A stretch of 64,000 nt of DNA from Allohoeflea poritis (GCF_027889715.1 NZ_JAPJZH010000001.1:538169-602168), one strand, 5' to 3'; counted from the stretch's first letter, positions 45,064-55,996 are shown. Translations and numbers: made by a program. Notes: generated by a model from the letters alone, not told the origin.

Positions 45064-45488
45064 TGCAGTGTCCCCCGACCACCCGATGCGTTCAGTTCGC
45101 GTCGCGCAGTCCTCATTCCATTTTTTGGGTGTGCGGAAGGATTTGTGCAGTTTGAGCCGTTCGTCCGGCGGACGACGTAACGAATGCACCGTCGCTCCAA
45201 TTACATCCCACAGACCGGGCCTATTCCGGGTCGGCCGGTTTGCGTCATGCCGAGGACCATCAGGCCCTATCCTGCCGTAGCGCTCAGTCTATCTTCAATA
45301 GTTTTAGGGATCGGTTAACAATTACTACCATCGCGATTGGGTTTATATTTATACGGCATATTCTGCGCGTTTTGATTGCAAGTATTACAGATGGAAGTAT
45401 TGAACGGACCAACACGGCCTTTTATCCGCCGACCGCCTGGCGGTTCGCCTCTCGCCTCGCGGACAAGTGACCCGCACAAATGAACCGC
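45064..45488. other. Intergenic region upstream of the NIT chemoreceptor
   Basis: 425 bp with no gene. The AT-rich portion around 45295-45400 is probably the promoter region of the chemoreceptor; the rest is the 3' flank of the DUF2306 gene, which ends at 45489. No palindrome or repeat was seen. Confidence 0.45.
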
Positions 45489-46271
45489 CTAACCGGCCGC
45501 CGCCGGCTGTGCGGTCCTGACCGGCCGGAGGCGGAAGTAGATTTCAAGACCGATCAGATAGGGGACGTAAAACGCAAAGAGCTGGAACAGGTCGAAGGGT
45601 CCGGTGAAGCCCGGCGCCATCCACAGACCACCGGTCGCCAGATACCAGATCTGGTAATGGAGGCGGTAAAGCCATGAGCCGATGGCAAGCACGAACATGC
45701 GCAGAGCCCAGCGCCGATGCCGCTCGAAATTCCGCGCGCGGGCGAAGCGGACCGTCTGGACGGCGGCGGCAAGCACACAAAGACCATATCCGGCAAATGC
45801 AAAGTCCATCAGCGGACCGCCTATCGTCTGGCGCAGCCCGATATAGGCAAGCCCGCCGACAGCGGACAGCACCGCGCAAACACAGACAATGTAACCGATC
45901 CACCGGTGAAAGCGCGGGATACGTTCGCGTATCTGCGGCAATAATTGGAGCGGCGCGAGAAGCGTAATGACGGCGCCGGCAAGCATATGGCTGAAAATGG
46001 CGGGATTGGAGACCAATGCGCCGGGGCGATAGAGATGGGTTCTGGCCGAGAGATTCGAGAGCAGACCTTCAATGCCAAAGCCGAACGCATGGAAAACGAA
46101 CGGCAGCGCCAGCGATGCAAGCAAACCGACTGCGAACATCTGCAGGATCGTCTGTTTTTTGCTGCGCCGCACCGGCAATACCGGCTCGCGCAGGTCCGGA
46201 GCATCGTTTCGCACCCCTGGCATCGAAAACCTGTTTTCCGGCATATTTCTCCGGTTTCTCGGTTCGGGCAT
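45489..46271 (-). CDS. DUF2306-family membrane protein
   Basis: A 260-residue protein with about seven hydrophobic helices after an N-terminal hydrophilic stretch. The conserved histidines in RIPRFHRWIGYIV and RNFERHRRWALRMF (residues about 141 and 200) are typical of DUF2306. The start at 46271 lies 8 nt after the stop of the DUF1194 gene. Function unknown, possibly redox or heme-related since the conserved His pairs sit in membrane helices. Confidence 0.78.
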   Translation of the reverse strand: MPEPRNRRNMPENRFSMPGVRNDAPDLREPVLPVRRSKKQTILQMFAVGLLASLALPFVFHAFGFGIEGLLSNLSARTHLYRPGALVSNPAIFSHMLAGAVITLLAPLQLLPQIRERIPRFHRWIGYIVCVCAVLSAVGGLAYIGLRQTIGGPLMDFAFAGYGLCVLAAAVQTVRFARARNFERHRRWALRMFVLAIGSWLYRLHYQIWYLATGGLWMAPGFTGPFDLFQLFAFYVPYLIGLEIYFRLRPVRTAQPAAAG

Positions 46272-46279
46272 GGTCCCGC

Positions 46280-47101
46280 TCAAGGACCGATGAACCGCTG
46301 CCAGATCTTCTCGCCGATCAGGCAATCATAGCCGGCATCCGTCAAGCCGGTGTATTGCGCCTTGTGAACCGGCATCACTTCTGTCCCCGCCAGCTCGAGA
46401 ACGAGCTTCCTGCGCACCGCCTCGGGAAACTCGTCCCAATCGGTAACGGGAATAACGAAGGACCCCGGACCGCCAATGACGCAATTGTGGTAATAGTCAT
46501 CGAGATCCTCCAGATGAAACCGCGCCCCCATTCCCTCGCGGGTCATCAGTGGCAGGCCGTTGATGATCATGCCCCGAGCAAGCGCGGCATCGCGTGCGCC
46601 GGTCACCGGCCCACCTTCATTGTTCGGGCCGTCACCGGAAATATCGATCACCCGGCGCAGCGCTTCAAAGTTGTTTGTGTCGATACTGTCCGCCGCATAG
46701 GTGATCGCACTGGAGATTGAAGTCCGGCGAAGGACGCCGTCAAAATTCGCGGTTATCTCCTGCGCGAATGCGGCGAGGTCCGCCTCGTTTTCGATGACGC
46801 GCCAGTCAACGACGACCCGCTGCCAGAAGGCGCCGCCCCATTCCACATAAGTCAATGCGATCCTGCCGATCAGGCCGTTTTTAATCGCGGTAGCGACGGC
46901 CTCGCTATTGAGCGCCTCGGCATAGCCGCGCCGCTGAATTTGCAATTCCCGCTCGGTCATCGAGCGCGACACATCCACGGCAAGAACCAGTTCGACATCG
47001 ACTTCCATCGTGCCGGTCGTCTGCGCCGTGATATCCGAAAGAGGCGCGGCCCACAAAAACAGTGCCAATGCCAACGCTGCTGGAATATCCGTTCGCTTCA
47101 T
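46280..47101 (-). CDS. DUF1194 von Willebrand-type secreted protein
   Basis: A 273-residue protein with a signal peptide (about 1-26) and a VWA-like domain. The MIDAS motif DVSRSMTE (DxSxS) near residue 41, plus ALTYVEWGG and VIDISGDGPNNEGGPV, mark the DUF1194 family. The protein is secreted or periplasmic and probably binds a metal and a partner. ATG 47101 gives the signal; the longer frame starting at 47173 is not favoured. It is followed by DUF2306 in the same transcript. Confidence 0.8.
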   Translation of the reverse strand: MKRTDIPAALALALFLWAAPLSDITAQTTGTMEVDVELVLAVDVSRSMTERELQIQRRGYAEALNSEAVATAIKNGLIGRIALTYVEWGGAFWQRVVVDWRVIENEADLAAFAQEITANFDGVLRRTSISSAITYAADSIDTNNFEALRRVIDISGDGPNNEGGPVTGARDAALARGMIINGLPLMTREGMGARFHLEDLDDYYHNCVIGGPGSFVIPVTDWDEFPEAVRRKLVLELAGTEVMPVHKAQYTGLTDAGYDCLIGEKIWQRFIGP

Positions 47102-47324
47102 GGGTTTCCGCCCTGTTGCACATCCGGCGGGTGCACCCCGCCCTTCAACGCGCCTCAGCCGCCATTGTGGCACAATTTAGGGCAGCACGGTCTGTTTTTC
47201 AGTTCAGTTCCTGGCATTGTGATCCGATGCGCGACCGGTTAGATAGAGGTAACCTCCCACCGTGTTGCTACAGGCGCAATCGTTGCGGCAACCGGTTATC
47301 CACAATGCTGCCCTGGAGCCGCCC

Positions 47325-47729
47325 ATGCCTCTTTCCACACTCGACCACGTCAACATCGTCACCTCCAATCTTGACGAAATGGTGGAGTGGTACACGGACG
47401 TGCTGGAGATGACAGTCGGTGGCCGACCGTCCTTTCCGTTCCCGGGCGCCTGGCTCTATGCCGGTGACAATGCCATTGTCCATCTCGTCGGCACGCAGGA
47501 AGAGCGCAAATCAATCGAGCCGAAAATCGAGCATTACGCTATCACCGCCACCGGCCTTCCAGAATTCATTGCCCGGCTGGAAAGTCGCGGCATCCAGTAC
47601 GGCATGAACACGGTGCCCGATTTTCCAATCATCCAGGTCAACATATTCGACTGCGACGGCAACCACATCCACATCGATTTCTCCTCGGCTGAACTCAACG
47701 AGGATCTGGCGGCGCGCCTGACCGATTAG
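47325..47729 (+). CDS. VOC-family (glyoxalase-like) protein
   Basis: A 134-residue protein of the vicinal oxygen chelate superfamily: LDHVNIVTSNLDEMVEWYTDVLEMTVG and GNHIHIDFSS supply the metal-ligand His and Glu. The start at 47325 has GGAG upstream. It is followed immediately by the second repeat element, which provides the G of its TAG stop. Substrate unknown; such proteins act as isomerases, dioxygenases or resistance factors. Confidence 0.8.
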   Translation: MPLSTLDHVNIVTSNLDEMVEWYTDVLEMTVGGRPSFPFPGAWLYAGDNAIVHLVGTQEERKSIEPKIEHYAITATGLPEFIARLESRGIQYGMNTVPDFPIIQVNIFDCDGNHIHIDFSSAELNEDLAARLTD

Positions 47730-47996
47730 GCTTTGGTGACCATTTAACTTATGCGCCGGCGTGTCACAGTTTGTTCCTGGCAAGGCGTGAAATGCGCCGC
47801 AGTGTGCGCCACTTCAAGCATTTCATAACGATGTCCAGGGACAAACTGTGCCGCGTCCCAAAGGGATTTGCCCGGATTTGCCCATGATCGGCCCATTCGT
47901 CGTCGAATATGCACCAGCATGTCCTTCCTTCTCATAAACCGATCCTGAACAAATCCGGACAAACCGGCACACAAGTTAAATGGTCACCAAAGCCTA
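47727..47996. repeat. Second MITE-like element flanked by TA
   Basis: Perfect 24-bp inverted repeats lie at 47727-47750 and 47973-47996, beginning TAGGCTTTGGTGACC. With TA at 47727-47728 and 47995-47996 as target duplication, the core is 47729-47994 (266 bp). A nested hairpin is present inside: CACAGTTTGTTCCTGG (near 47764) pairs with a near-copy ending at 47837, and the similarity of the two ends extends to about 50 bp. It encodes no credible protein. It is unrelated in sequence to the element at 28044, but has the same TA + G end and lies between two convergent genes. Confidence 0.75.
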
Positions 47997-48002
47997 GGGC
48001 GA

Positions 48003-48923
48003 TCACCGGGTGACGGTGATGTCCGGAAGTTTGCGTTCCGCGGTGGTGCGGATGAGATCGGCGATCTCCTTGAACAGCGCTGCGTGTACCGATCGCTTGC
48101 GCCAGGCGAGCCCCATCTGCCTGAAAAGATTCGGCATGTTGATATCGAGGATTGCGATTTCATTGCGGCCGTCGATTTCCGAGCGCACATAGAGCGCCGG
48201 CAGGAAGGCAAGACCGACGCCCATTCCAGCCATCAAACGCAGCGTATCAAGGCTGGTCCCCTCGTAATCACGCAACAGCGTTGCGTTGAAATCCTCGCAT
48301 AGCTGGCTGACCTGCTCGTGCAGGTGGTGCCCGCGCTCGATCGCAAGGATGCTCTGGCCGGCGAGATCCGAACTCAGAATCCGCTGTTTGGACGCCAGCG
48401 GATGATCCGGAGCGGCAACGACCCTCAAGGGCTCGCGGAACAGCCGCTCCACCTCGAGGTCCCCATGGGCGATAGGCATGGGCGAGATGACAAGATCAAA
48501 GCCGCCTGACTGTAGCTGCCCCTGCAGCTCGACCGGCTTGCCCTCGCGCACATAGAGCCGCAGGTCGGGATACTTGCCGTGCAGATCAGGCACGATATGA
48601 GGCAGAAGATAGGGCCCGAGCGTCGGCGGCACGCCAAGGCGGATCGTCCCGTCGAAGCCGTGCTGGGACGAGGCCGCCAGATCGGCAATGTCCTGAACGT
48701 CGGACAAGACCCGCCGCGCCCGCTCGGCGATTTCACGGCCAAGCGGCGTCAGCGTGACACGCGAAGCACCACGCTCGACCAATGGCGCTCTCAGCCTTTT
48801 TTCAAGCTCCTGAATCTGGGCGCTCAGCGTCGGTTGCGTGACATTGACGCGTTCGGCGGCCCTGCGGAAGTGCAGTTCTTCGGAAAGCGCAACCAGATAA
48901 TGCAATTGCCTGAGTGTCGTCAT
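48003..48923 (-). CDS. LysR-family regulator, OxyR-like without the peroxidatic cysteine
   Basis: A 306-residue LysR regulator, with the winged helix in residues about 1-65 (FRRAAERVNVTQPTLSAQIQELE) and an OxyR-like effector domain. E. coli OxyR has Cys199 and Cys208; the equivalent segment here reads ERGHHLHEQVSQLCEDF, so the first cysteine is His (about residue 200) while the second remains. Peroxide sensing by disulfide is therefore unlikely. It is divergent from an SbtA-type transporter and a perfect OxyR-like half-site pair lies between them, suggesting it controls that gene in response to another signal. Confidence 0.85.
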   Translation of the reverse strand: MTTLRQLHYLVALSEELHFRRAAERVNVTQPTLSAQIQELEKRLRAPLVERGASRVTLTPLGREIAERARRVLSDVQDIADLAASSQHGFDGTIRLGVPPTLGPYLLPHIVPDLHGKYPDLRLYVREGKPVELQGQLQSGGFDLVISPMPIAHGDLEVERLFREPLRVVAAPDHPLASKQRILSSDLAGQSILAIERGHHLHEQVSQLCEDFNATLLRDYEGTSLDTLRLMAGMGVGLAFLPALYVRSEIDGRNEIAILDINMPNLFRQMGLAWRKRSVHAALFKEIADLIRTTAERKLPDITVTR

Positions 48924-48980
48924 TGGTTCTCACATTTCTTTGGCCGGAGATTTCGCCGGTTCGCATCTCCGGTTTCCTTG

Positions 48981-48995
48981 ATAGCTAAAATCTAT
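48981..48995. promoter_or_regulatory. OxyR-type binding site
   Basis: ATAGCTAAAATCTAT fits ATAGnTnnnAnCTAT, the half-site pattern recorded for OxyR, exactly. It sits 58 bp upstream of the regulator start, between it and the divergent transporter. Confidence 0.55.
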
Positions 48996-49041
48996 CGAAT
49001 TCTCTCAAATTAACAATTTGGAACTTCGGATTAAATAATCA

Positions 49042-49058
49042 ATGTTGCGCCGCAACAT
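49042..49058. promoter_or_regulatory. Palindrome ATGTTGCGCCGCAACAT upstream of sbtA
   Basis: Two perfect 8-bp arms around a single base. The central TTGCGCCGCAA occurs again at 60634-60644 ahead of the TRAP transporter genes, which hints at a shared regulator. Confidence 0.45.
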
Positions 49059-49202
49059 CCCGACCGGAGCGACTCATGCCACATAAAGAATGTTTCTCTG
49101 GCAGGCACGCGATGTCTGGCGCGCGTTCCTGCCCAGCAATCAAGGCCGACTGCCTGAAATCCACATGCTCCGAAGCGACCCTCCCCCGCAAGGGATGCTG
49201 AC

Positions 49203-50150
49203 ATGGAAAGCCTGCTCTCTCCTGTCATCCTGTTTTTCGTGCTTGGTGCGCTGGCGGCCTTTGCCCGCTCCGATCTTGCCTTTCCCGAACCGATATCGAA
49301 GGCGCTGTCGCTGTACCTCATGTGCGCGATCGGCCTCAAGGGCGGCATTCTGGTCGCCGGCAACGGCTTTACCACAGACCTGCTGCTCGCTGCGGTCGCC
49401 GGTCTCGCCCTGAGCTGCCTGATCCCGATCGGAACTTTCTTCGTACTGCGCGGTTTCGGCAGGCTCGACGCAACGAATGCGGCCGCCGTGGCGGCTCATT
49501 ACGGGTCCGTCAGCGTCGTGACATTCATCGCCGGCAACCAGATCCTGACCGATTCGGGAATTCCGCCGGCCGGTTACATGATTGCGGTGCTGGCGCTGAT
49601 GGAAACTCCGGCAATCGTTGTCGGTCTCATTCTCGCCCGCGGCGGCACGAACCTCAAACTCCAGTCAGGGAACGAGCTTCTGCGCGAGACCGTGCTGAAC
49701 GGGTCAGTGGTCCTGCTGACAGGCAGCTTCATTATCGGGCTGATCATCGGCAAGGACGGATTTGAACCCGTTGCACCGGTCTTCGAAACCGGCTTTAACG
49801 GCCTGCTGTGTCTCTTTCTACTCGATATGGGTCTGCTCGCCGCGCGGCGTATCCGCCTGGCGCGCAATCTCACCGCCCGCCTCGTTTTGCTGGCCATCGT
49901 CTTTCCATTAGTCAACGGAACGATCGGCTGCCTGGTCGGCGCCGCCATCGGCCTGGATGTCGGCACGACGACCGCTCTCGCAATCCTGGCGGCCAGCGCA
50001 TCCTATATCGCGGTGCCGGCGGCCATGCGCCTGGCGCTTCCGGAAGCGGATGCGGGCCTGTATCTTTCGCTGTCGCTGGCGGTGACGTTTCCGTTCAACA
50101 TTACGATCGGTATTCCTATCTATACCTATCTGGCCAAGCTGATGGTGTGA
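49203..50150 (+). CDS. SbtA-like sodium-dependent bicarbonate transporter
   Basis: A 315-residue membrane protein with about ten helices, of the DUF897/SbtA family. The conserved segments GFTTDLLLAAVAGLAL, AAHYGSVSVVTFIAG and ATNAAAVAAHYGS near the symmetric halves are visible, as is a long cytoplasmic loop. It is followed 2 nt later by a small PII-like protein, the arrangement known for cyanobacterial sbtAB. Bicarbonate is the probable substrate, though the family also carries other anions. Confidence 0.82.
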   Translation: MESLLSPVILFFVLGALAAFARSDLAFPEPISKALSLYLMCAIGLKGGILVAGNGFTTDLLLAAVAGLALSCLIPIGTFFVLRGFGRLDATNAAAVAAHYGSVSVVTFIAGNQILTDSGIPPAGYMIAVLALMETPAIVVGLILARGGTNLKLQSGNELLRETVLNGSVVLLTGSFIIGLIIGKDGFEPVAPVFETGFNGLLCLFLLDMGLLAARRIRLARNLTARLVLLAIVFPLVNGTIGCLVGAAIGLDVGTTTALAILAASASYIAVPAAMRLALPEADAGLYLSLSLAVTFPFNITIGIPIYTYLAKLMV

Positions 50151-50152
50151 AC

Positions 50153-50485
50153 ATGGTGATCAAATCGCACTGCAAGAAGATCGAAATACTTGTCGATGCA
50201 CCGCTGTGGCGGCGCATACGCGACCAGGCAATGGAAATGGCGTCCGACGGATATACGCTCCAGCCGACACTGGGCGGTGAAGGCGCGCGCGGTCGCTGGT
50301 TCGATGATCAGGTGACCGGCGGCGCCGGCAGCAAGGTGGTCTTTACGACGGTCCTTGAAGAAGAAGCCGCCAGCCGTTTCCTGGATGCGCTCGAACCCAT
50401 GCTCGAGGCCTATGGGCTGATGGTGACCGTTACAACGGTCGAAGTGGTCCGTGCCGTATCGGGACCGTCTTCAAATTCAGATTGA
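50153..50485 (+). CDS. SbtB-like PII signalling protein
   Basis: A 110-residue ferredoxin-like protein, with MVIKSHCKKIEILVDAPLWRRI, GGEGARGRWFDD and LEAYGLMVTVTTVEVVRAV, the pattern of SbtB/PII-like proteins that sense adenine nucleotides. It lacks the long T-loop of GlnB. It starts 2 nt after the transporter stop and presumably regulates its activity. Ends in a short Ser-rich tail. Confidence 0.75.
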   Translation: MVIKSHCKKIEILVDAPLWRRIRDQAMEMASDGYTLQPTLGGEGARGRWFDDQVTGGAGSKVVFTTVLEEEAASRFLDALEPMLEAYGLMVTVTTVEVVRAVSGPSSNSD

Positions 50486-50610
50486 CTTCCTTTCAATCAA
50501 TAGTTTTTTTCGATTGATCCGATGAGCGGAAACAATTGGCAATCCTGATGGTGCGGCAACACCTCAAGGACATGAACCCAATGCCGTGAGGCGTAATCGG
50601 AGAATAATTC

Positions 50611-51363
50611 ATGAGCATCAACCAGCTTCTTGGTCAATTTCTCGGCGGAAACAACGCCGGTCAAAGCGGATCGCAATCAAGAGGTGCCCTTGCAGAACTG
50701 ATGAACCCGGCCGGGCTCGGCGGCGGCCTTGCGGCAGGTGGCCTGCTCGGGCTGATCGCCGGAAACAAGAAGATGCGCAAGAAAGCCGGCAAAATCGCCG
50801 GCACGGCCGTTGGAATCGGCGGCGCGGCGGCCCTTGCCGCCATCACCTTCCGGGCATTCCACAACTGGCAGAGCAATGCCGGCAACAAGATCGAGGTCAA
50901 AGGCGACGCGACCAATACGCCCGGCTGGCTCGAGACGCATACCGCCGGCATGCCCTCGCTTGCGCAGTTCAATCCCGAAACCGCCGTTGCGGCCGATGGG
51001 CAGCCTTTCCAGCGCGCACTTGTAAAGGCGATCATTACGGCGGCCAATGCCGACGGGCATATCGATGACGGAGAACGGCGCGCGATCGAGGACACCATTG
51101 CCAAGCTGCGCTTGGATACCGAGTCCAACATGCTGATATTCGACACGCTGAACGATCCGCCCGGCGTCGAGGAAATCGCCGGTTATGCGAACGGCCTGGA
51201 ACAGGCCAGCGAGATATACCTGGTATCGCGGCTCGTGCTGGACCCGGAGAATCCGGCCGATGTGACCTATCTGAAAAAGCTGGTGCACGGCTTGTCCTTG
51301 CCGCGCGATCTGGTCATGCACCTTGAAGACGAATTGCGTATTCCGGCGTCAGAGGCCGCTTGA
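50611..51363 (+). CDS. DUF533 / TerB-like membrane-associated protein
   Basis: A 250-residue protein. The N-terminal part is rich in Gly/Ala with a hydrophobic segment (about 39-77, GLGGGLAAGGLLGLIAGN then AGTAVGIGGAAALAAITF), and the C-terminal part from about 120 on is a TerB-like helical domain (FQRALVKAIITAANADGHIDDGERRAIEDTIAKL). This is the YebE/DUF533 arrangement. Function unknown. Confidence 0.8.
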   Translation: MSINQLLGQFLGGNNAGQSGSQSRGALAELMNPAGLGGGLAAGGLLGLIAGNKKMRKKAGKIAGTAVGIGGAAALAAITFRAFHNWQSNAGNKIEVKGDATNTPGWLETHTAGMPSLAQFNPETAVAADGQPFQRALVKAIITAANADGHIDDGERRAIEDTIAKLRLDTESNMLIFDTLNDPPGVEEIAGYANGLEQASEIYLVSRLVLDPENPADVTYLKKLVHGLSLPRDLVMHLEDELRIPASEAA

Positions 51364-51414
51364 CCGTAAACAAACGGTTTGCACTCCCCTCATGCGCATC
51401 TGGCATCTGACGCC

Positions 51415-51447
51415 AGGGCGGCCGGCTGTGACCGGTCGCCCTTTTTT
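51415..51447 (+). terminator. Rho-independent terminator of the DUF533 gene
   Basis: AGGGCGGCCGG (51415-51425), loop CTGTGA, CCGGTCGCCCT (51432-51442), then TTTTT. The stem has 10 Watson-Crick pairs and one G-T pair. Confidence 0.85.
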
Positions 51448-51499
51448 GTTTGCGAACATGCCGCTTGACAGACTTGCGATGCGGCGATCTTAATAGAGA

Positions 51500-53499
<2,000 letters not shown>

Positions 53500-53529
53500 G
53501 GCGACCGTCTGCGACCCGTGTGGCGTGTG

Positions 53530-53558
53530 TTGCGTTCAATCGAAAGATTTGAACGCAA
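53530..53558. other. Perfect inverted repeat after thiC
   Basis: TTGCGTTCAA (53530-53539), 9-nt loop, TTGAACGCAA (53549-53558). It lies between thiC and deoD and has no T tract. It could be a terminator remnant or an operator for the next gene. Confidence 0.4.
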
Positions 53559-53606
53559 TGCGCCGCCACGGTTATAGTCGTTGCGACAGCCTAGGGGGAG
53601 CAGGCC

Positions 53607-54314
53607 ATGACACCGCACAACGAAGCCGAGAAAGGCGATTACGCCGAGATCGTGCTGCTGCCCGGCGATCCGCTGCGGGCGCAATGGATCGCCGAGAATT
53701 TTTTCGAAAGCCCGCGCCAGGTCAATGGCGTGCGCAACTGCCTCGGCTTTACCGGCAAATGGCAGGGAATACCCGTTAGTGTCCAGGCCACCGGCATGGG
53801 CCAGCCGTCGACAGCCATCTATGTGCACGAACTGCTGAATGTCTATGAGGCCAAGACGCTGATCAGGGTTGGAACTTGCGGCGGCTTGACGACAAAGGTC
53901 AAGGTGCGCGACGTTGTTTTGGGTTCGGCGGCTTCCACCGACAGCGCCATCAACACGCCGGTATTTGCGCCCTACACCTTCGCGCCGGCCGCCGATTTCG
54001 AGCTTCTTAAGGCCGCCGACGATTACGCGATCGCGCAGATGCTCGAATATCATGTCGGCGGACTGGTCTCCTCCGATACATTTTATCTCGAGGATCCTGC
54101 AAAGTCGTATGCGACCCTCGCAAAGCACGGTGTTCTTGCCGTCGAGATGGAAGCGTCGACCCTCTACACGCTCGCCGCCCGTTTCGGTGCGAGGGCGCTG
54201 GCGATCTGCACGGTTTCGGACTGTCTCGTGACCGGCGAGGAGATAGGGTCGGAAGACCGCCAGTCGAGCCTCGATACGATGGTGGAAATGGCGCTCACCG
54301 TCGCCACGCAATAG
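53607..54314 (+). CDS. deoD: Purine nucleoside phosphorylase, DeoD type
   Basis: A 235-residue phosphorylase of the hexameric (DeoD) family. The phosphate-binding LLPGDPLRAQWIAE (about 17-30), RVGTCGGLTTKV and the substrate-site VEMEASTLYTLAARFGARALAICTVSDCL are all present. It splits purine nucleosides with phosphate. It is a single gene, 108 nt after thiC, and convergent with DUF2189. Confidence 0.9.
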   Translation: MTPHNEAEKGDYAEIVLLPGDPLRAQWIAENFFESPRQVNGVRNCLGFTGKWQGIPVSVQATGMGQPSTAIYVHELLNVYEAKTLIRVGTCGGLTTKVKVRDVVLGSAASTDSAINTPVFAPYTFAPAADFELLKAADDYAIAQMLEYHVGGLVSSDTFYLEDPAKSYATLAKHGVLAVEMEASTLYTLAARFGARALAICTVSDCLVTGEEIGSEDRQSSLDTMVEMALTVATQ

Positions 54315-54404
54315 CGCTTGCAACAGACGGAGCCGGCCGGAGCCCTGCCGTGCGGTTGACCCGGCGCCGCAGGCGCCGGCGTTTGTCCGGGCCAGTGAAG
54401 ACCG

Positions 54405-55211
54405 CTATTTGTCCGCCGGGGGCACGACGACCTTGCGGTAAAGATGCCAGGTGGCATGACCCAGCACCGGCATGACAATGGCGAGCCCGACCAGGAGGGG
54501 GATGGAGCCGACCATCAGGGCGGTGGCAACGATGAGACCCCACAGAGCCATCTGCATTGGATTGGCGGCGACGGCCCGAACGGAGGTTTCTATGGCGGAC
54601 AAGCCGCCCACATCGCGGTCGAGCATCAAAGGAAACGCGATGACCGTGGTGCACAGGACAACCAGCGCAAAGACAAAGCCGACGGCATTGCCGACGATGA
54701 TCAGGGTCCAGCCCTGCCGCGTCGACAACACGTTTCCAACAAATGCCCAGATCGAATCCGGCGCAGCCTGCCCGTAGAGGCTCTGATAGATCGCCTGGGC
54801 GGCATACATCCACATGACGAACAACACGACGAGCAGCGCGCCAACCGCCAGAATGGCGGGGATCGCAGGCGAGCGGGTGACGTCCAGGGCATGTTTCCAT
54901 GATGTGTCGAGGCCCTGTTCGCGGCGGCGGCTGATCTCATACAGGCCAATCGCGGCAATCGGTCCGAGTAGCGCGAAGCCGGCCATCAGCGGATAGACAA
55001 GCTGCAGCGCATTGCCGCCCGACGTCCAGGTAAGCAGCACCACGCCGACGATTGGATAGATCAGGCACAGGAACACATAGTGGGAAGGCTTTTCCCGGAA
55101 ATCATCGAGCCCCTTGCGAAGCGCGTCCATTACATCCGCATTCGAAATCCTGCGGATTTGCGGATAAGCGATGTTTCCATCAGAACCGGCGGCGACGTGT
55201 GTGTTGGCCAT
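54405..55211 (-). CDS. DUF2189-family membrane protein
   Basis: A 268-residue protein with about six helices, beginning with a short hydrophilic N-terminus that contains RRISNADVMDALRKGLDDF, then PSHYVFLCLIYPIVGVVLL. This is the typical opening of DUF2189 (COG5473), whose role is unknown. ATG 55211 is chosen because GGGAGGA lies ahead at the right distance; ATG 55217 would be too close to it. Confidence 0.82.
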   Translation of the reverse strand: MANTHVAAGSDGNIAYPQIRRISNADVMDALRKGLDDFREKPSHYVFLCLIYPIVGVVLLTWTSGGNALQLVYPLMAGFALLGPIAAIGLYEISRRREQGLDTSWKHALDVTRSPAIPAILAVGALLVVLFVMWMYAAQAIYQSLYGQAAPDSIWAFVGNVLSTRQGWTLIIVGNAVGFVFALVVLCTTVIAFPLMLDRDVGGLSAIETSVRAVAANPMQMALWGLIVATALMVGSIPLLVGLAIVMPVLGHATWHLYRKVVVPPADK

Positions 55212-55996
55212 AACCATTCCTCCCTCATTCGGGTTCGGTCTGGTCGCGGCCTGCATTGTCGTATTCGGCTCGGCCGGTCACGCGAACCGCGACCTGCACG
55301 GTTTCCACTATAGCCGCCCTGCTCCACCGTGTCGCGTCCGGGCGGCGGGAATGCGCCGTCCCTTCCGACCGGCATTGTCCCATGATCAGCCTTCCTAAAC
55401 CCACTACCGGCCGGGATGAAGAGCTGAAACAGGCGGATCGTCGGCTGTCCGTTACGTCTAAGGGAAAATGTTTGCTTTTTCCCGGATTTGCGGCCTCGCA
55501 GGGGCCATTTGTGATTTTTCGGGAACGTCTCTCGCCATCCTGAAATCTCGAAATTAAATCATATAATCAAATAATATCGATATTATTGCAATTTGAAATC
55601 ATGCCCCTTATGATCGGTCGAACCAACAGATCAGCAATTCGTGATCGGGCGTTACCGCCAGTCATCGATTATTGGGAGGATCCGGCGACGTTGCGACCAT
55701 CACCGCTCACCGGTGCATCGGCGGATGCCGGCGCGCGGATCCCGACAACATGAATGAGCGCAGACCCAAGGTTTGTCTGACGCGATCCAGCACTATGCTG
55801 AGGGGGCCAGGGCGCAACGAGGCCTCCGCAGCTCGCCGGAACCGACGGTGGAGCATCACATCGGTTCCGGCAACCCCTTCCAACACACTGACGGCGGGCG
55901 ATCCGCCAACGGCATGCCACGACAAGCACGGAATTTCAGGAATCGTCGCCTCGCTTCCGGACTCCATGCGCAACTGACAGACCGGAGAGCCACGCG
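55212..55996. other. Long intergenic region
   Basis: 785 bp without a convincing gene. Features: AATAATATCGATATTATT at 55570-55587, a perfect 18-bp palindrome in a strongly AT-rich patch (55545-55605), and a Shine-Dalgarno-like TTGGGAGGAT at 55673 that is not followed by a good reading frame. Several overlapping open frames of about 90-150 codons occur, but none resembles a known family. Confidence 0.5.
55570..55587. promoter_or_regulatory. Perfect 18-bp AT-rich palindrome
   Basis: AATAATATCGATATTATT is its own reverse complement and lies in AT-rich DNA, as an operator does. The nearest starts are 410 nt downstream (GlcG-like gene) and 359 nt away on the other strand (DUF2189), so its target is unclear. 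Confidence 0.45.

Noticed and set aside
47744..47974. Minus-strand open frame of 76 codons within the second repeat element
   Set aside because: It lies entirely inside the palindromic element between its inverted ends and resembles no transposase.
48003..48923. Calling the LysR gene oxyR
   Set aside because: The position of the peroxidatic Cys199 is His, and no catalase or peroxiredoxin gene adjoins it; kept as OxyR-like only.
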